Assembly: GCA_018813085.1 (NCBI GenBank)
Contig: JAHJCI010000005.1
Span: 1 to 5,153, forward strand
Direction of reading: 5' to 3'
Length of the DNA: 5,153 nucleotides
Source: Candidatus Omnitrophota bacterium
GTDB taxonomy: Bacteria > Omnitrophota > Gorgyraeia > Gygaellales > JAHJCI01
The notes beneath the pieces were generated by a model. It had not been told where the DNA came from. It ran no database searches and saw nothing but the letters and a program-made list of their open reading frames with translations. Of this stretch, positions 1 to 5,153 are shown in pieces. Both the position numbers and the translations under genes were made by a program. The stretch's first letter is position 1. Each line of letters opens with the position of its first letter.

Positions 1-1206
1 ATCCAGCGCCTGCTCCAGGGGAATATTTACGGATAAAGACATCGTTTGCTCCTCAAACCTGCGGCCGTAATTTAATAGCTTTTTGTCCCACTCACTCATT
101 CTAAAACCCATGGATTTCTTCTCTTTTGTTTCCACATATTGAGCATAGAGTTGTATCATGCCATCCATAATCGCCCTGTGGTCTTTTCTTGTCTTATTGT
201 TTACCAATTGCTTGAGCCGGCTTAAAGAGCCAAAGGGCTCGATTCTGCCGCCCCTTAAATATAACTGTCCTTCGGTAATATACCCTGTGTTATCCGGTAT
301 GGGATGAGTAATATCGTCTCCGGGCATAGTGCTGACACTGAACACGGTAATTGAACCTGCTGAATCAAAATCAACTGCCTTCTCATAACGGGAAGCTAGT
401 TGGCTGTATAAATCTCCGGGATAACCCCTGTTTGAAGGAACCTGCTCCATGGTTATTGATATCTCTTTTAAGGCATCACAAAAATTAGCCATATCGGTCA
501 GCAGCACTAAAACCCTTTTGTTTTGAAGAGCAAACGCCTCGGCAACAGCCAGGCATAAATCAGGCACCATAATACCCTCTACTACAGGATCAGCAGCGGT
601 ATGAATAAAAAATACAGAACGGTTTAAGGCGCCTCCTTCTTCCAGTGTATCCCGGAAAAACATATATTGGTCATACTTTAAGCCAATGCCTCCCAGAACT
701 ATCATATCTACCTCTGCCTGCAGGGCAATCCTTGCCAGCAATTCATTATATGGCTCACCGCTAACCGAAAATATGGGAAGCTTCTGCGATTCCACCAGGG
801 AATTAAATACATCTATCATAGGAATATTTGTCCTGATCATATTCCGCGGTATAATCCTCTTTGCCGGATTTACTATCGGCCCTTTTATCTCAATAAGATT
901 ATCTAAAAGAGCCGGGCCTTTATCCAAGGGCAGGCCGCTTCCGTTAAAAATCCTTCCCAGCATATTATCCGAAAAGGCTACCTTCATGGGATGGCCTAAG
1001 AACCTCACCTGGTCCTGAGTGGATACTCCTCTTGTCCCGGCAAACACCTGCAGGAATACCAAATCATTATCCAATTTTATAACCTGTGCCAGCGACTTAC
1101 CTTCGTTGGTAAATACCTCAGCGAGTTCTTCGTAAGCCACTGCCTTGGCCTTTACCATTATCACATTTCCTGAGATGCTTAATATCTTGCTATATACCTT
1201 TTTCAT
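1..1206 (-). CDS. atpB: V-type ATP synthase subunit B, 3' end cut by window edge
   Basis: This is the regulatory, non-catalytic nucleotide-binding subunit of the cytoplasmic A3B3 head of a V/A-type ATPase. I translated 402 codons from the ATG at 1206 with no internal stop. The frame is still open at position 1, and roughly 35 C-terminal residues should be missing given a usual length near 435. Visible landmarks are '[12 protein letters not shown]' (residues 123-134), a degenerate P-loop 'VSGEPYNE' (148-155) lacking the Lys-Thr of a Walker A motif, 'LLTDMANF' (235-242), '[11 protein letters not shown]' (257-267), '[11 protein letters not shown]' (304-314) and 'SLSRL' (327-331). By analogy with characterised B subunits, R330 is the likely arginine finger that completes the catalytic site on A. 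The start is firm because an in-frame TAG lies five codons upstream with no other start codon between. It overlaps the end of subunit A by 17 bases, and no clear Shine-Dalgarno precedes it, which suggests coupling to translation of A. Confidence 0.97.
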   Translation of the reverse strand, partial: MKKVYSKILSISGNVIMVKAKAVAYEELAEVFTNEGKSLAQVIKLDNDLVFLQVFAGTRGVSTQDQVRFLGHPMKVAFSDNMLGRIFNGSGLPLDKGPALLDNLIEIKGPIVNPAKRIIPRNMIRTNIPMIDVFNSLVESQKLPIFSVSGEPYNELLARIALQAEVDMIVLGGIGLKYDQYMFFRDTLEEGGALNRSVFFIHTAADPVVEGIMVPDLCLAVAEAFALQNKRVLVLLTDMANFCDALKEISITMEQVPSNRGYPGDLYSQLASRYEKAVDFDSAGSITVFSVSTMPGDDITHPIPDNTGYITEGQLYLRGGRIEPFGSLSRLKQLVNNKTRKDHRAIMDGMIQLYAQYVETKEKKSMGFRMSEWDKKLLNYGRRFEEQTMSLSVNIPLEQALD

Positions 1207-2932
1207 TTTGGCAACTGCTAGCTATGAAGCTGTCTATGGATTTCTCCTGTTCCTTGAATTCGGGAGAATCCTTTTCTTTATAATTCCAATCAAGGAATAA
1301 TTGCCTCAAAGAGTAGAAGAATCCGCGGGCATGGTCTTTATCTCTAAAAGGACAATCTGTATCTAATACTCTAACCGTCTTCTTAAATACATACTCCTGT
1401 CTTTCGCCCGGAGTCTGGGCATCTATTTTGTCAAAGGCATTCTGCTGCATATAAACATTATCCAAAAATTCGCTTTTCAAATAAACAATAAAATCCTCAA
1501 TAGACGTTCCCTCTTCTCCCACTACCTTCATCATCTGCATAATTTCATTTCCTCTAAATAAAATGTCACGGGCTTTGTTTATCAAATCCAGCGGCATGAA
1601 ACTACTATATTTACTCCAGCTCTCCAGAGGGTCTATGGAAGGAAATTTTCTTGCATTAGCCCTGTCTCTGGATAATCCGTGAAAAGCGCCTACAAATTTA
1701 AGGGTCGCCTGGGTAACAGGCTCTTCAAAATTCCCTCCGGCAGGGCTGACAGTGCCTCCTATGGTAAGAGTGCCTTGTCTTCCGTCAATAAGTTTTACTG
1801 CCCCAGCTCGCTCGTAAAACGCGGCGATATGAGATTCCAGATAAGCCGGGTACGCTTCCTCGCCGGGAATTTCTTCAAGCCTGCCGGAAACCTCCCTCAT
1901 TGCCTGCGCCCATCTTGAAGTAGAATCCGCCAATAGTAAAATATTCAACCCCATCTGCCGGTAGTATTCCGCTAAGGTTGCGGCTGTGTAAACAGAGGCC
2001 TCTCTTGCTGCCACAGGCATAGAGCTTGTATTACAAATGATAATCGTCCTCTCCATTAAAGTCTTGCCTGTGCGCGGGTCTATTAATTTGGGAAACTCCC
2101 TTAAGGTTTCCACTACCTCTCCGGCCCTCTCCCCGCAAGCGGCAATTACAACAATATCCACCTCTGCGTAACGGCTTATTATCTGCTGAAACACGGTTTT
2201 GCCTGAACCAAAAGGGCCGGGAATGCAATAAGTCCCGCCTTTGACAAGAGGAAAAAAGGTATCTAAAATCCGCACTCGGGTTATCAAAGGTTCCCGGGGA
2301 GGAATCTTTTCTTTATAGACGCTGATCGGCGTTTTTACCGGCCAGTTAAATAACATATCAAGCTCTATCGAGTTTCCCTTTTTGTCTTTTAAGACCGCTA
2401 TTATATCCTTTGCTTTATATTTCCCCTGAGAAACAATACTTTCCAGCGAATATTCCTGCGATAAATCAAAAGGCACCATAATTAAATGCTGGAATACGCC
2501 TTCTGGCACATAACCTAAAGCTACGCCTGCACTAACTGAATCTCCTTTATTTACCAGCGGAGTGAATTCCCATTCAGTTTCAAAATTCAATGCATCCTTT
2601 AATACCCCTCTCTTTAAAAAGAACCCATACTCTTGGGCTAACTCTACAAGAGGATTTTGTAGGCCGTCATAAATCTGGCCCAGCAGCCCTGGCCCCAGCT
2701 GGACAGAAAGCATCTCGCCTGTAAATTCTACTTTATCCCCTACTCTAACGCCTTTGGTATTCTCAAAGACCTGTAAGTAAGCGGTATTGCCCCTTATTCT
2801 TATAACCTCCGACATCAGGCGCTCTTGCCCCAGGACTACAAATCCCACTTCGTTCTGCAGGACGCTGTCTTCAAAGGAAACGGAAATCATGTTTGCGTTA
2901 ATGCCTGTAATAAATCCGGGTCTTTTACTCAT
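1190..2932 (-). CDS. atpA: V-type ATP synthase catalytic subunit A
   Basis: This 580-residue protein is the catalytic subunit of the A3B3 head; it hydrolyses or makes ATP and drives or is driven by the central rotor. The length is normal for the family (about 580-600). An N-terminal beta-barrel (about 1-75) is followed by the A-specific bulge insertion (about 115-190, with 'GYVPEG' at 140-145). The nucleotide-binding domain then has an intact Walker A 'GPFGSGKT' (239-246), a catalytic loop 'CGERAGE' (266-272) with E268 as the probable general base, a Walker B region '[16 protein letters not shown]' (332-347), and '[17 protein letters not shown]' (349-365). '[10 protein letters not shown]' (431-440) matches the ATP synthase alpha/beta signature and precedes a helical C-terminal domain. 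The 'GERAGE' form, in place of the 'GERGNE' of archaeal and eukaryotic A subunits, fits the chlamydial/spirochete subtype. The ATG overlaps the stop of the DUF2764 gene as ATGA, with a weak GGTGG four bases upstream. Confidence 0.98.
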   Translation of the reverse strand: MSKRPGFITGINANMISVSFEDSVLQNEVGFVVLGQERLMSEVIRIRGNTAYLQVFENTKGVRVGDKVEFTGEMLSVQLGPGLLGQIYDGLQNPLVELAQEYGFFLKRGVLKDALNFETEWEFTPLVNKGDSVSAGVALGYVPEGVFQHLIMVPFDLSQEYSLESIVSQGKYKAKDIIAVLKDKKGNSIELDMLFNWPVKTPISVYKEKIPPREPLITRVRILDTFFPLVKGGTYCIPGPFGSGKTVFQQIISRYAEVDIVVIAACGERAGEVVETLREFPKLIDPRTGKTLMERTIIICNTSSMPVAAREASVYTAATLAEYYRQMGLNILLLADSTSRWAQAMREVSGRLEEIPGEEAYPAYLESHIAAFYERAGAVKLIDGRQGTLTIGGTVSPAGGNFEEPVTQATLKFVGAFHGLSRDRANARKFPSIDPLESWSKYSSFMPLDLINKARDILFRGNEIMQMMKVVGEEGTSIEDFIVYLKSEFLDNVYMQQNAFDKIDAQTPGERQEYVFKKTVRVLDTDCPFRDKDHARGFFYSLRQLFLDWNYKEKDSPEFKEQEKSIDSFIASSCQNEKGI

Positions 2933-3429
2933 AATGCCACCGTTGAAAGTTCCTCAAATCTCTGTTTGCCTTTTTCATTATCAAAAGTGAATAATCTTTC
3001 CAATATCTGTAATTTTAGGCAATAGATTATCAAGAAATCTAAATCAAAAAAATGCTCTATTTCCTGCTCCTCTAAAAATCCCCATCTAAAAAATAAAAGC
3101 GCCTGTTCAATCTCTAACGGATTATTGCCTGCCTGTATTATTTCATTTATATCTTTTTGCATCTTATATTCCTGGTTCTTCCCCCGGGCTGTTCTAAAAA
3201 GAGAGAGTTGGCTTCTTATCGAATATTCGAAGTCCTTCCATTGCTTCAAAAGGGGCGTGTCTTTTTTATCAGCGATAAAATGATTGACGTTCAGCGCGGA
3301 CAAGACAACAAAATCGCCTGCCGACAGCCATTTTTTCGACTCGGCAAGAAAATCCTCTTTGCTTATTGCGGGTCTTTCGTAAAATTTAAGCAAAGGCAGG
3401 CTTGAGATTAAATAATAGTATTTATCCAT
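2929..3429 (-). CDS. DUF2764 family protein of the V-type ATPase operon, possible C-like stalk subunit
   Basis: This 166-residue protein has no transmembrane segment or signal peptide that I can see. It looks like the DUF2764 family: an N-terminal 'YYYLISSLP' (4-12) and a conserved C-terminal helical block with 'NPLEIEQALLFFRW' (103-116), 'HFFDLDFLIIYCLKLQILER' (126-145) and 'FDNEKGKQRFE' (149-159). The family is known from the gap between subunits E and A in chlamydial and spirochete V-type ATPase operons, where it is usually annotated as hypothetical. Archaea and Thermus carry C and F in that slot. From position alone I infer a central-stalk or peripheral role, with C (the socket subunit) the leading candidate; this is not shown by any motif. 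I recall longer family members, so this copy may be compact. It cannot extend upstream, because subunit E ends 36 bases before its ATG. I see no good Shine-Dalgarno there, so translation may depend on termination of E. Confidence 0.85.
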   Translation of the reverse strand: MDKYYYLISSLPLLKFYERPAISKEDFLAESKKWLSAGDFVVLSALNVNHFIADKKDTPLLKQWKDFEYSIRSQLSLFRTARGKNQEYKMQKDINEIIQAGNNPLEIEQALLFFRWGFLEEQEIEHFFDLDFLIIYCLKLQILERLFTFDNEKGKQRFEELSTVAL

Positions 3430-3465
3430 GTCTGGATTTTTGATAATCGACGCCAGTATCTATAA

Positions 3466-4065
3466 TCAAGCATCTAGTATCTTCACAATAAAGGGGCGCA
3501 AGTGCACTTTAAGAATTTCCAGTGTTGCCTCGTCAGTAAAGTCGTAATGAAAATTTTCATCCTTAATGCCTATATATAAACCTTTGTTGATATCCGGGCT
3601 GGCCTTAAAGGTTATGCCTTGGGCTAATTCTTTTTTTATTCCAGAAAGAAGCAACGCCTCTAAGCGCTTCTTATCCTGCGGACTTAAGGAAATCTCAACC
3701 CCCGAGTCTTTGTCCTTAAGCCAGGTATCGGCAATCCTGATAACCAACTCCTTGATTAATTCGTCAGAAAGGCTGCGCTGTACTTCTTTCTTAAGAATAC
3801 TCTCAAATATATTCCTTATCTCTTCCTTTAAGCTGAGTAGCGCATCCCTGACGGCCTGGGCTATAGCTTTATGGGAATTATCCTGAAGTTTAGCTGCCTG
3901 GTCTTCGGCTGATTTGATGACAAAGGCGGCTTTATCTTCCGCCTGCCTGAGAATAGCCTTTTCCCTTTCTTCTGCCTGTCCGATAACCTCCCGGGATTTC
4001 TTATTTGCCTCTTCGATCCCGTCTTTTTTTATTTTCTCTATTAAACTGCTTAATTGCATTTCCAT
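3466..4065 (-). CDS. atpE: V-type ATP synthase subunit E (peripheral stalk)
   Basis: This 199-residue protein is the peripheral-stalk subunit that ties the A3B3 head to the membrane subunit I and resists rotor torque. The N-terminal part (about 1-75) is a charged, alanine-rich helix expected to form a long coiled coil, with repeats such as 'EEANKKSREVIGQAEEREK' (18-36) and 'RQAEDKAAFVIKSAEDQAA' (40-58). The C-terminal part (about 80-199) is the mixed alpha/beta head-binding domain, including 'KGLYIGIKD' (161-169) and 'FTDEATLEIL' (176-185). The reading frame is open to a GTG at 4086, but the ATG at 4065 is preferred: AAAAGGAG sits 5 bases before it and lies inside the longer version. A third option, an ATG at 4059, is two codons further in. 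It is the first gene of the ATPase block. No gene for a G/H partner helix lies directly upstream; the neighbour there is pyrF. Sequence divergence is typical of this subunit, so identity rests on layout plus operon position. Confidence 0.93.
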   Translation of the reverse strand: MEMQLSSLIEKIKKDGIEEANKKSREVIGQAEEREKAILRQAEDKAAFVIKSAEDQAAKLQDNSHKAIAQAVRDALLSLKEEIRNIFESILKKEVQRSLSDELIKELVIRIADTWLKDKDSGVEISLSPQDKKRLEALLLSGIKKELAQGITFKASPDINKGLYIGIKDENFHYDFTDEATLEILKVHLRPFIVKILDA

Positions 4066-4070
4066 AACTG

Positions 4071-4078
4071 CTCCTTTT
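4071..4078 (-). promoter_or_regulatory. Shine-Dalgarno of subunit E
   Basis: The minus strand reads AAAAGGAG, then five bases, then the ATG at 4065. It is the strongest ribosome binding site in the window and fixes the start of subunit E seven codons inside the longest open frame. It begins 4 bases after the large hairpin at 4083-4127, so folding of that hairpin could influence access to the site. Confidence 0.85.
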
Positions 4079-4082
4079 ATGA

Positions 4083-4127
4083 ACACATAACTTATGGAGC
4101 GCGAAGTACGACATAAGTTATAAGTGT
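4083..4127. repeat. Palindrome 1, ATAACTTA-type, in the leader of subunit E
   Basis: Ten-base perfect arms, ATAACTTATG (4087-4096) and CATAAGTTAT (4112-4121), enclose a 15-base GC-rich loop containing GAGCGCGAAG. Outside them ACAC (4083-4086) pairs with GTGT (4124-4127) across a 2-base AA bulge (4122-4123). The first eight bases of the arm and the GC-rich centre resemble palindrome 3, so both may be copies of one dispersed element. No T-run follows on either strand, which argues against an intrinsic terminator. In the subunit E message it would form a 5' stem just ahead of the Shine-Dalgarno. Confidence 0.8.
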
Positions 4128-4144
4128 GAATTAATCCCGAAGCT

Positions 4145-4190
4145 TATCCAAAAGGATAGACCTTACCCATACCTTACAAGGGAAGGGTCT
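4145..4190. other. Smaller imperfect hairpins between palindromes 1 and 2
   Basis: TATCC (4145-4149) and GGATA (4154-4158) form a 5-base stem with an AAAA loop. Next to it, 4158-4168 (AGACCTTACCC) pairs imperfectly with 4180-4190 (GGGAAGGGTCT): nine Watson-Crick pairs, one position that is G-U only in the plus-strand transcript, and one mismatch. The loop holds a second copy of ACCTTAC (4160-4166 and 4171-4177). These are weaker than the three main palindromes and may be chance or eroded repeat remnants. I see no gene here. Confidence 0.35.
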
Positions 4191-4207
4191 TAAGCAAGGG
4201 ATATTTT

Positions 4208-4277
4208 AACTTTGACCCCGATAGCAAAACACTTCGAAAATTTATTCTAAATTTTCTCGTAGCTATCGGGGTAAGTT
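4208..4277. repeat. Palindrome 2, 70-base nested inverted repeat
   Basis: The outer arms are AACTT (4208-4212) with AAGTT (4273-4277). After a 2-base TG bulge (4213-4214) come ACCCCGATAGC (4215-4225) and GCTATCGGGGT (4262-4272), 11 bases without a mismatch. A separate inner AT-rich hairpin follows: GAAAATTTA (4236-4244) and TAAATTTTC (4248-4256) around a TTC loop. The GC-rich outer stem with an independent AT-rich inner stem is what a small non-autonomous mobile element or a REP-like unit would show. It has no room for a protein. No T-run follows on either strand, so I do not call it a terminator. Confidence 0.82.
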
Positions 4278-4278
4278 C

Positions 4279-4321
4279 GGCCAAATAACTTAGCAGCGCT
4301 TACGCTCGCTAAGTTATGGCC
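4279..4321. repeat. Palindrome 3, ATAACTTA-type, overlapping the pyrF 3' end
   Basis: The stem is GGCC (4279-4282) with GGCC (4318-4321), a 2-base AA bulge (4283-4284), ATAACTTAGC (4285-4294) with GCTAAGTTAT (4308-4317), and an inner AGCG (4295-4298) with CGCT (4303-4306) around a CTTA loop, leaving one unpaired C (4307). That is 18 pairs, the most stable hairpin in the window. It starts one base after palindrome 2 and runs 13 bases into pyrF, supplying its stop codon. Its minus-strand transcript continues GAACTTACC with no T-run, so Rho-independent termination is unlikely, although it could protect the pyrF message from 3' decay. Confidence 0.85.
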
Positions 4322-4995
4322 TCACTTATCTCCTTAGCAACAGATAAAGGGTCTTTGGCTTTAACTATCGGCCTGCCGACAACAATAAAGTCTGCTCCGG
4401 CTTCAACTGCATCTTTTGCCGTAGCAATTCTTGCCTGGTCATCAGAAGCATGGCCTTGAGGCCTTATTCCAGGCGTTACAATCAGAAAATCCTGCCCCAA
4501 TTCCTTTCTCACCCTCGGCGCTTCATAAACAGAACAGACCACACCGTCTAAGCCGGAATTCTTAGCAAGGATCGCAGCTTCTAAAACATTGTCTTCGGTA
4601 ATCTGGCTATTATTGACGCTTGTCAAAACCGTAATGCCTATAATAAGGGGTTTTTTTATATTCAACTCTTGCGCTTTATCCGTTGCGCTTCTTACTGCTG
4701 CCTTCAACATCTCCTCTGCGCCCTGAGTGTGCACATCTAACATAAACACGCCTAACTCAACGGCAGAGGATACTGCATTTTTTACTGTATTAGGTATATC
4801 GTGGTATTTTAAGTCCAGAAATACCTTCGCGTTTTTTTTATTAATCATTTTTACTGCTTCCGCTCCGCAAGCAGTAAATAATTGACTGCCGACCTTAAAG
4901 ATTTTAACCGCCGGGTAGAGTAAATCAACCAGGCGCTTTGCTTCTTTCAGATTATCTACGTCTAAGGCAACGATTAACTGCGTTGTGTGTTTCAT
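4309..4995 (-). CDS. pyrF: Orotidine-5'-phosphate decarboxylase
   Basis: This 228-residue cytosolic TIM-barrel enzyme converts orotidine 5'-phosphate to UMP, the last step of de novo UMP synthesis. Hallmarks in order are 'IVALDV' (8-13, substrate-binding D12), 'FKVG' (33-36, K34), the catalytic tetrad region 'DLKYHDIPNT' (61-70; D61, K63, D66 and T70), 'DVHTQG' (87-92), 'VLTS' (123-126), the phosphate loop 'TPGIRP' (174-179) and 'VVGRPI' (205-210, phosphate-binding R208). All key residues are present and the length is normal for the bacterial short form. The ATG shares one base with the upstream pyrD stop (TAATG), implying translational coupling. A GGGAG lies 12 bases upstream, rather far for a Shine-Dalgarno acting alone. 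The last codons and the stop fall within the inverted repeat at 4279-4321, so the final few residues may have been set by that element. Confidence 0.98.
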   Translation of the reverse strand: MKHTTQLIVALDVDNLKEAKRLVDLLYPAVKIFKVGSQLFTACGAEAVKMINKKNAKVFLDLKYHDIPNTVKNAVSSAVELGVFMLDVHTQGAEEMLKAAVRSATDKAQELNIKKPLIIGITVLTSVNNSQITEDNVLEAAILAKNSGLDGVVCSVYEAPRVRKELGQDFLIVTPGIRPQGHASDDQARIATAKDAVEAGADFIVVGRPIVKAKDPLSVAKEISEAIT

Positions 4996-5153
4996 TATAT
5001 TACCAGACTCCCTCTGAATTGCCTTATCTCCTTAATCTTATTTTTTATTAAATAGCTGTTTATGCCCTCTGCTATTTCAATGCTTGCCTTAGGATTAATA
5101 AAATTTCCCGTGCCCACAGCCACTGCGCTTGCTCCTGCGAGGATAAATTCCAG
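4995..5153 (-). CDS. pyrD: Dihydroorotate dehydrogenase, C-terminal end only
   Basis: Only the last 52 codons are in the window; the 5' part lies beyond position 5153. The translation begins 'LEFILAGASAVAVGTGNFIN' and ends 'RQFRGSLVI'. The block 'AGASAVAVGTGNF' (residues 6-18 of the fragment) is the C-terminal FMN-phosphate-binding loop of class 1 dihydroorotate dehydrogenases (usual form VGTANF), followed by the 'NPKASIEIAEGINSYL' helix. The enzyme oxidises dihydroorotate to orotate, two steps before PyrF acts. The style of the tail suggests the class 1B form that works with PyrK, but the fragment is too short to be sure, and no pyrK is in view. It ends in TAATG with pyrF, overlapping by one base. 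Confidence 0.93.
   Translation of the reverse strand: MEFILAGASAVAVGTGNFINPKASIEIAEGINSYLIKNKIKEIRQFRGSLVI

Noticed and set aside
686..1018. Plus-strand 110-codon open frame
   Set aside because: It lies wholly antisense to the well-conserved subunit B coding sequence, resembles no family I know, and is a frame shadow.
2031..2228. Minus-strand 65-codon frame inside subunit A
   Set aside because: It is an alternative frame across the Walker A region of subunit A, whose intact motifs show which frame is used.
3566..3886. Plus-strand 106-codon open frame opposite subunit E, and similar short frames at 1679-1918, 2787-2990, 2825-3025 and 3157-3405
   Set aside because: All are antisense to genes with clear family motifs, have no visible ribosome site or context, and their residue composition looks like reversed coding sequence.
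4117..4122. TATAAC (minus strand) as the -10 box of an ATPase operon promoter
   Set aside because: No sequence resembling TTGACA sits 16-18 bases upstream (AAGCTT is there), and the hexamer is part of a palindrome arm, so the match is probably incidental.
4130..4207. Riboswitch, tRNA or small RNA gene in the gap
   Set aside because: Only weak short stems and a 7-base direct repeat are present. I recognise no tRNA cloverleaf and no conserved riboswitch core.
4087..4317. CRISPR array
   Set aside because: The repeated units are palindromes of unequal spacing with differing centres. There are no regularly spaced identical repeats with unique spacers.
4208..4321. Palindromes 2 and 3 as a Rho-independent terminator for pyrF
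   Set aside because: Strong stems are present, but neither strand has a T-run directly after either stem, so the classical signal is missing. Rho-dependent ending or 3' protection remains possible.

Overview
The window holds a compact run of genes, all on the minus strand. Read in transcription order, from high to low coordinates, they are: the 3' end of pyrD (dihydroorotate dehydrogenase), complete pyrF (orotidine-5'-phosphate decarboxylase), a 243-base gap rich in inverted repeats, then a V/A-type ATPase operon consisting of subunit E, a DUF2764 protein, subunit A (catalytic) and the first 402 codons of subunit B. B runs off the left edge. The remaining subunits, expected from family knowledge to be D, I and K, would lie beyond position 1.

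The order E - DUF2764 - A - B is the arrangement known from the bacterial V-type ATPases of Chlamydiae and spirochetes. It differs from the archaeal/Thermus order E - C - F - A - B. B also carries the 'SVSGEPYNE' form of its degenerate P-loop and A the 'GERAGE' form of its catalytic loop, which fit that subtype from memory. The host is therefore a bacterium. The base composition (roughly low forties percent GC by eye) and the palindromic repeats between genes would fit an uncultured PVC-type lineage such as Omnitrophota, but that placement is a guess.

The two gene blocks do separate jobs. pyrD and pyrF catalyse steps of de novo UMP synthesis and are coupled by a TAATG junction. The ATPase genes are also tightly packed (36-base gap, 4-base ATGA overlap, 17-base overlap), as expected for a stoichiometric membrane complex that couples ATP to proton or sodium transport. 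The ion cannot be told because the c-ring gene (K) is outside the window.

The most unusual part is the gap at 4066-4308. Three large imperfect palindromes sit there (4083-4127, 4208-4277, 4279-4321). The outer two share arm sequence (ATAACTTA/TAAGTTAT) and all three have a one-sided 2-base bulge near the base. One supplies the pyrF stop codon and one ends 4 bases before the Shine-Dalgarno of subunit E. They look like dispersed REP/MITE-like elements. None is followed by a T-run, so classical intrinsic terminators are unlikely. No wholly new system is evident. The best leads are this palindrome cluster and the DUF2764 protein as a candidate for the missing C-type stalk subunit.
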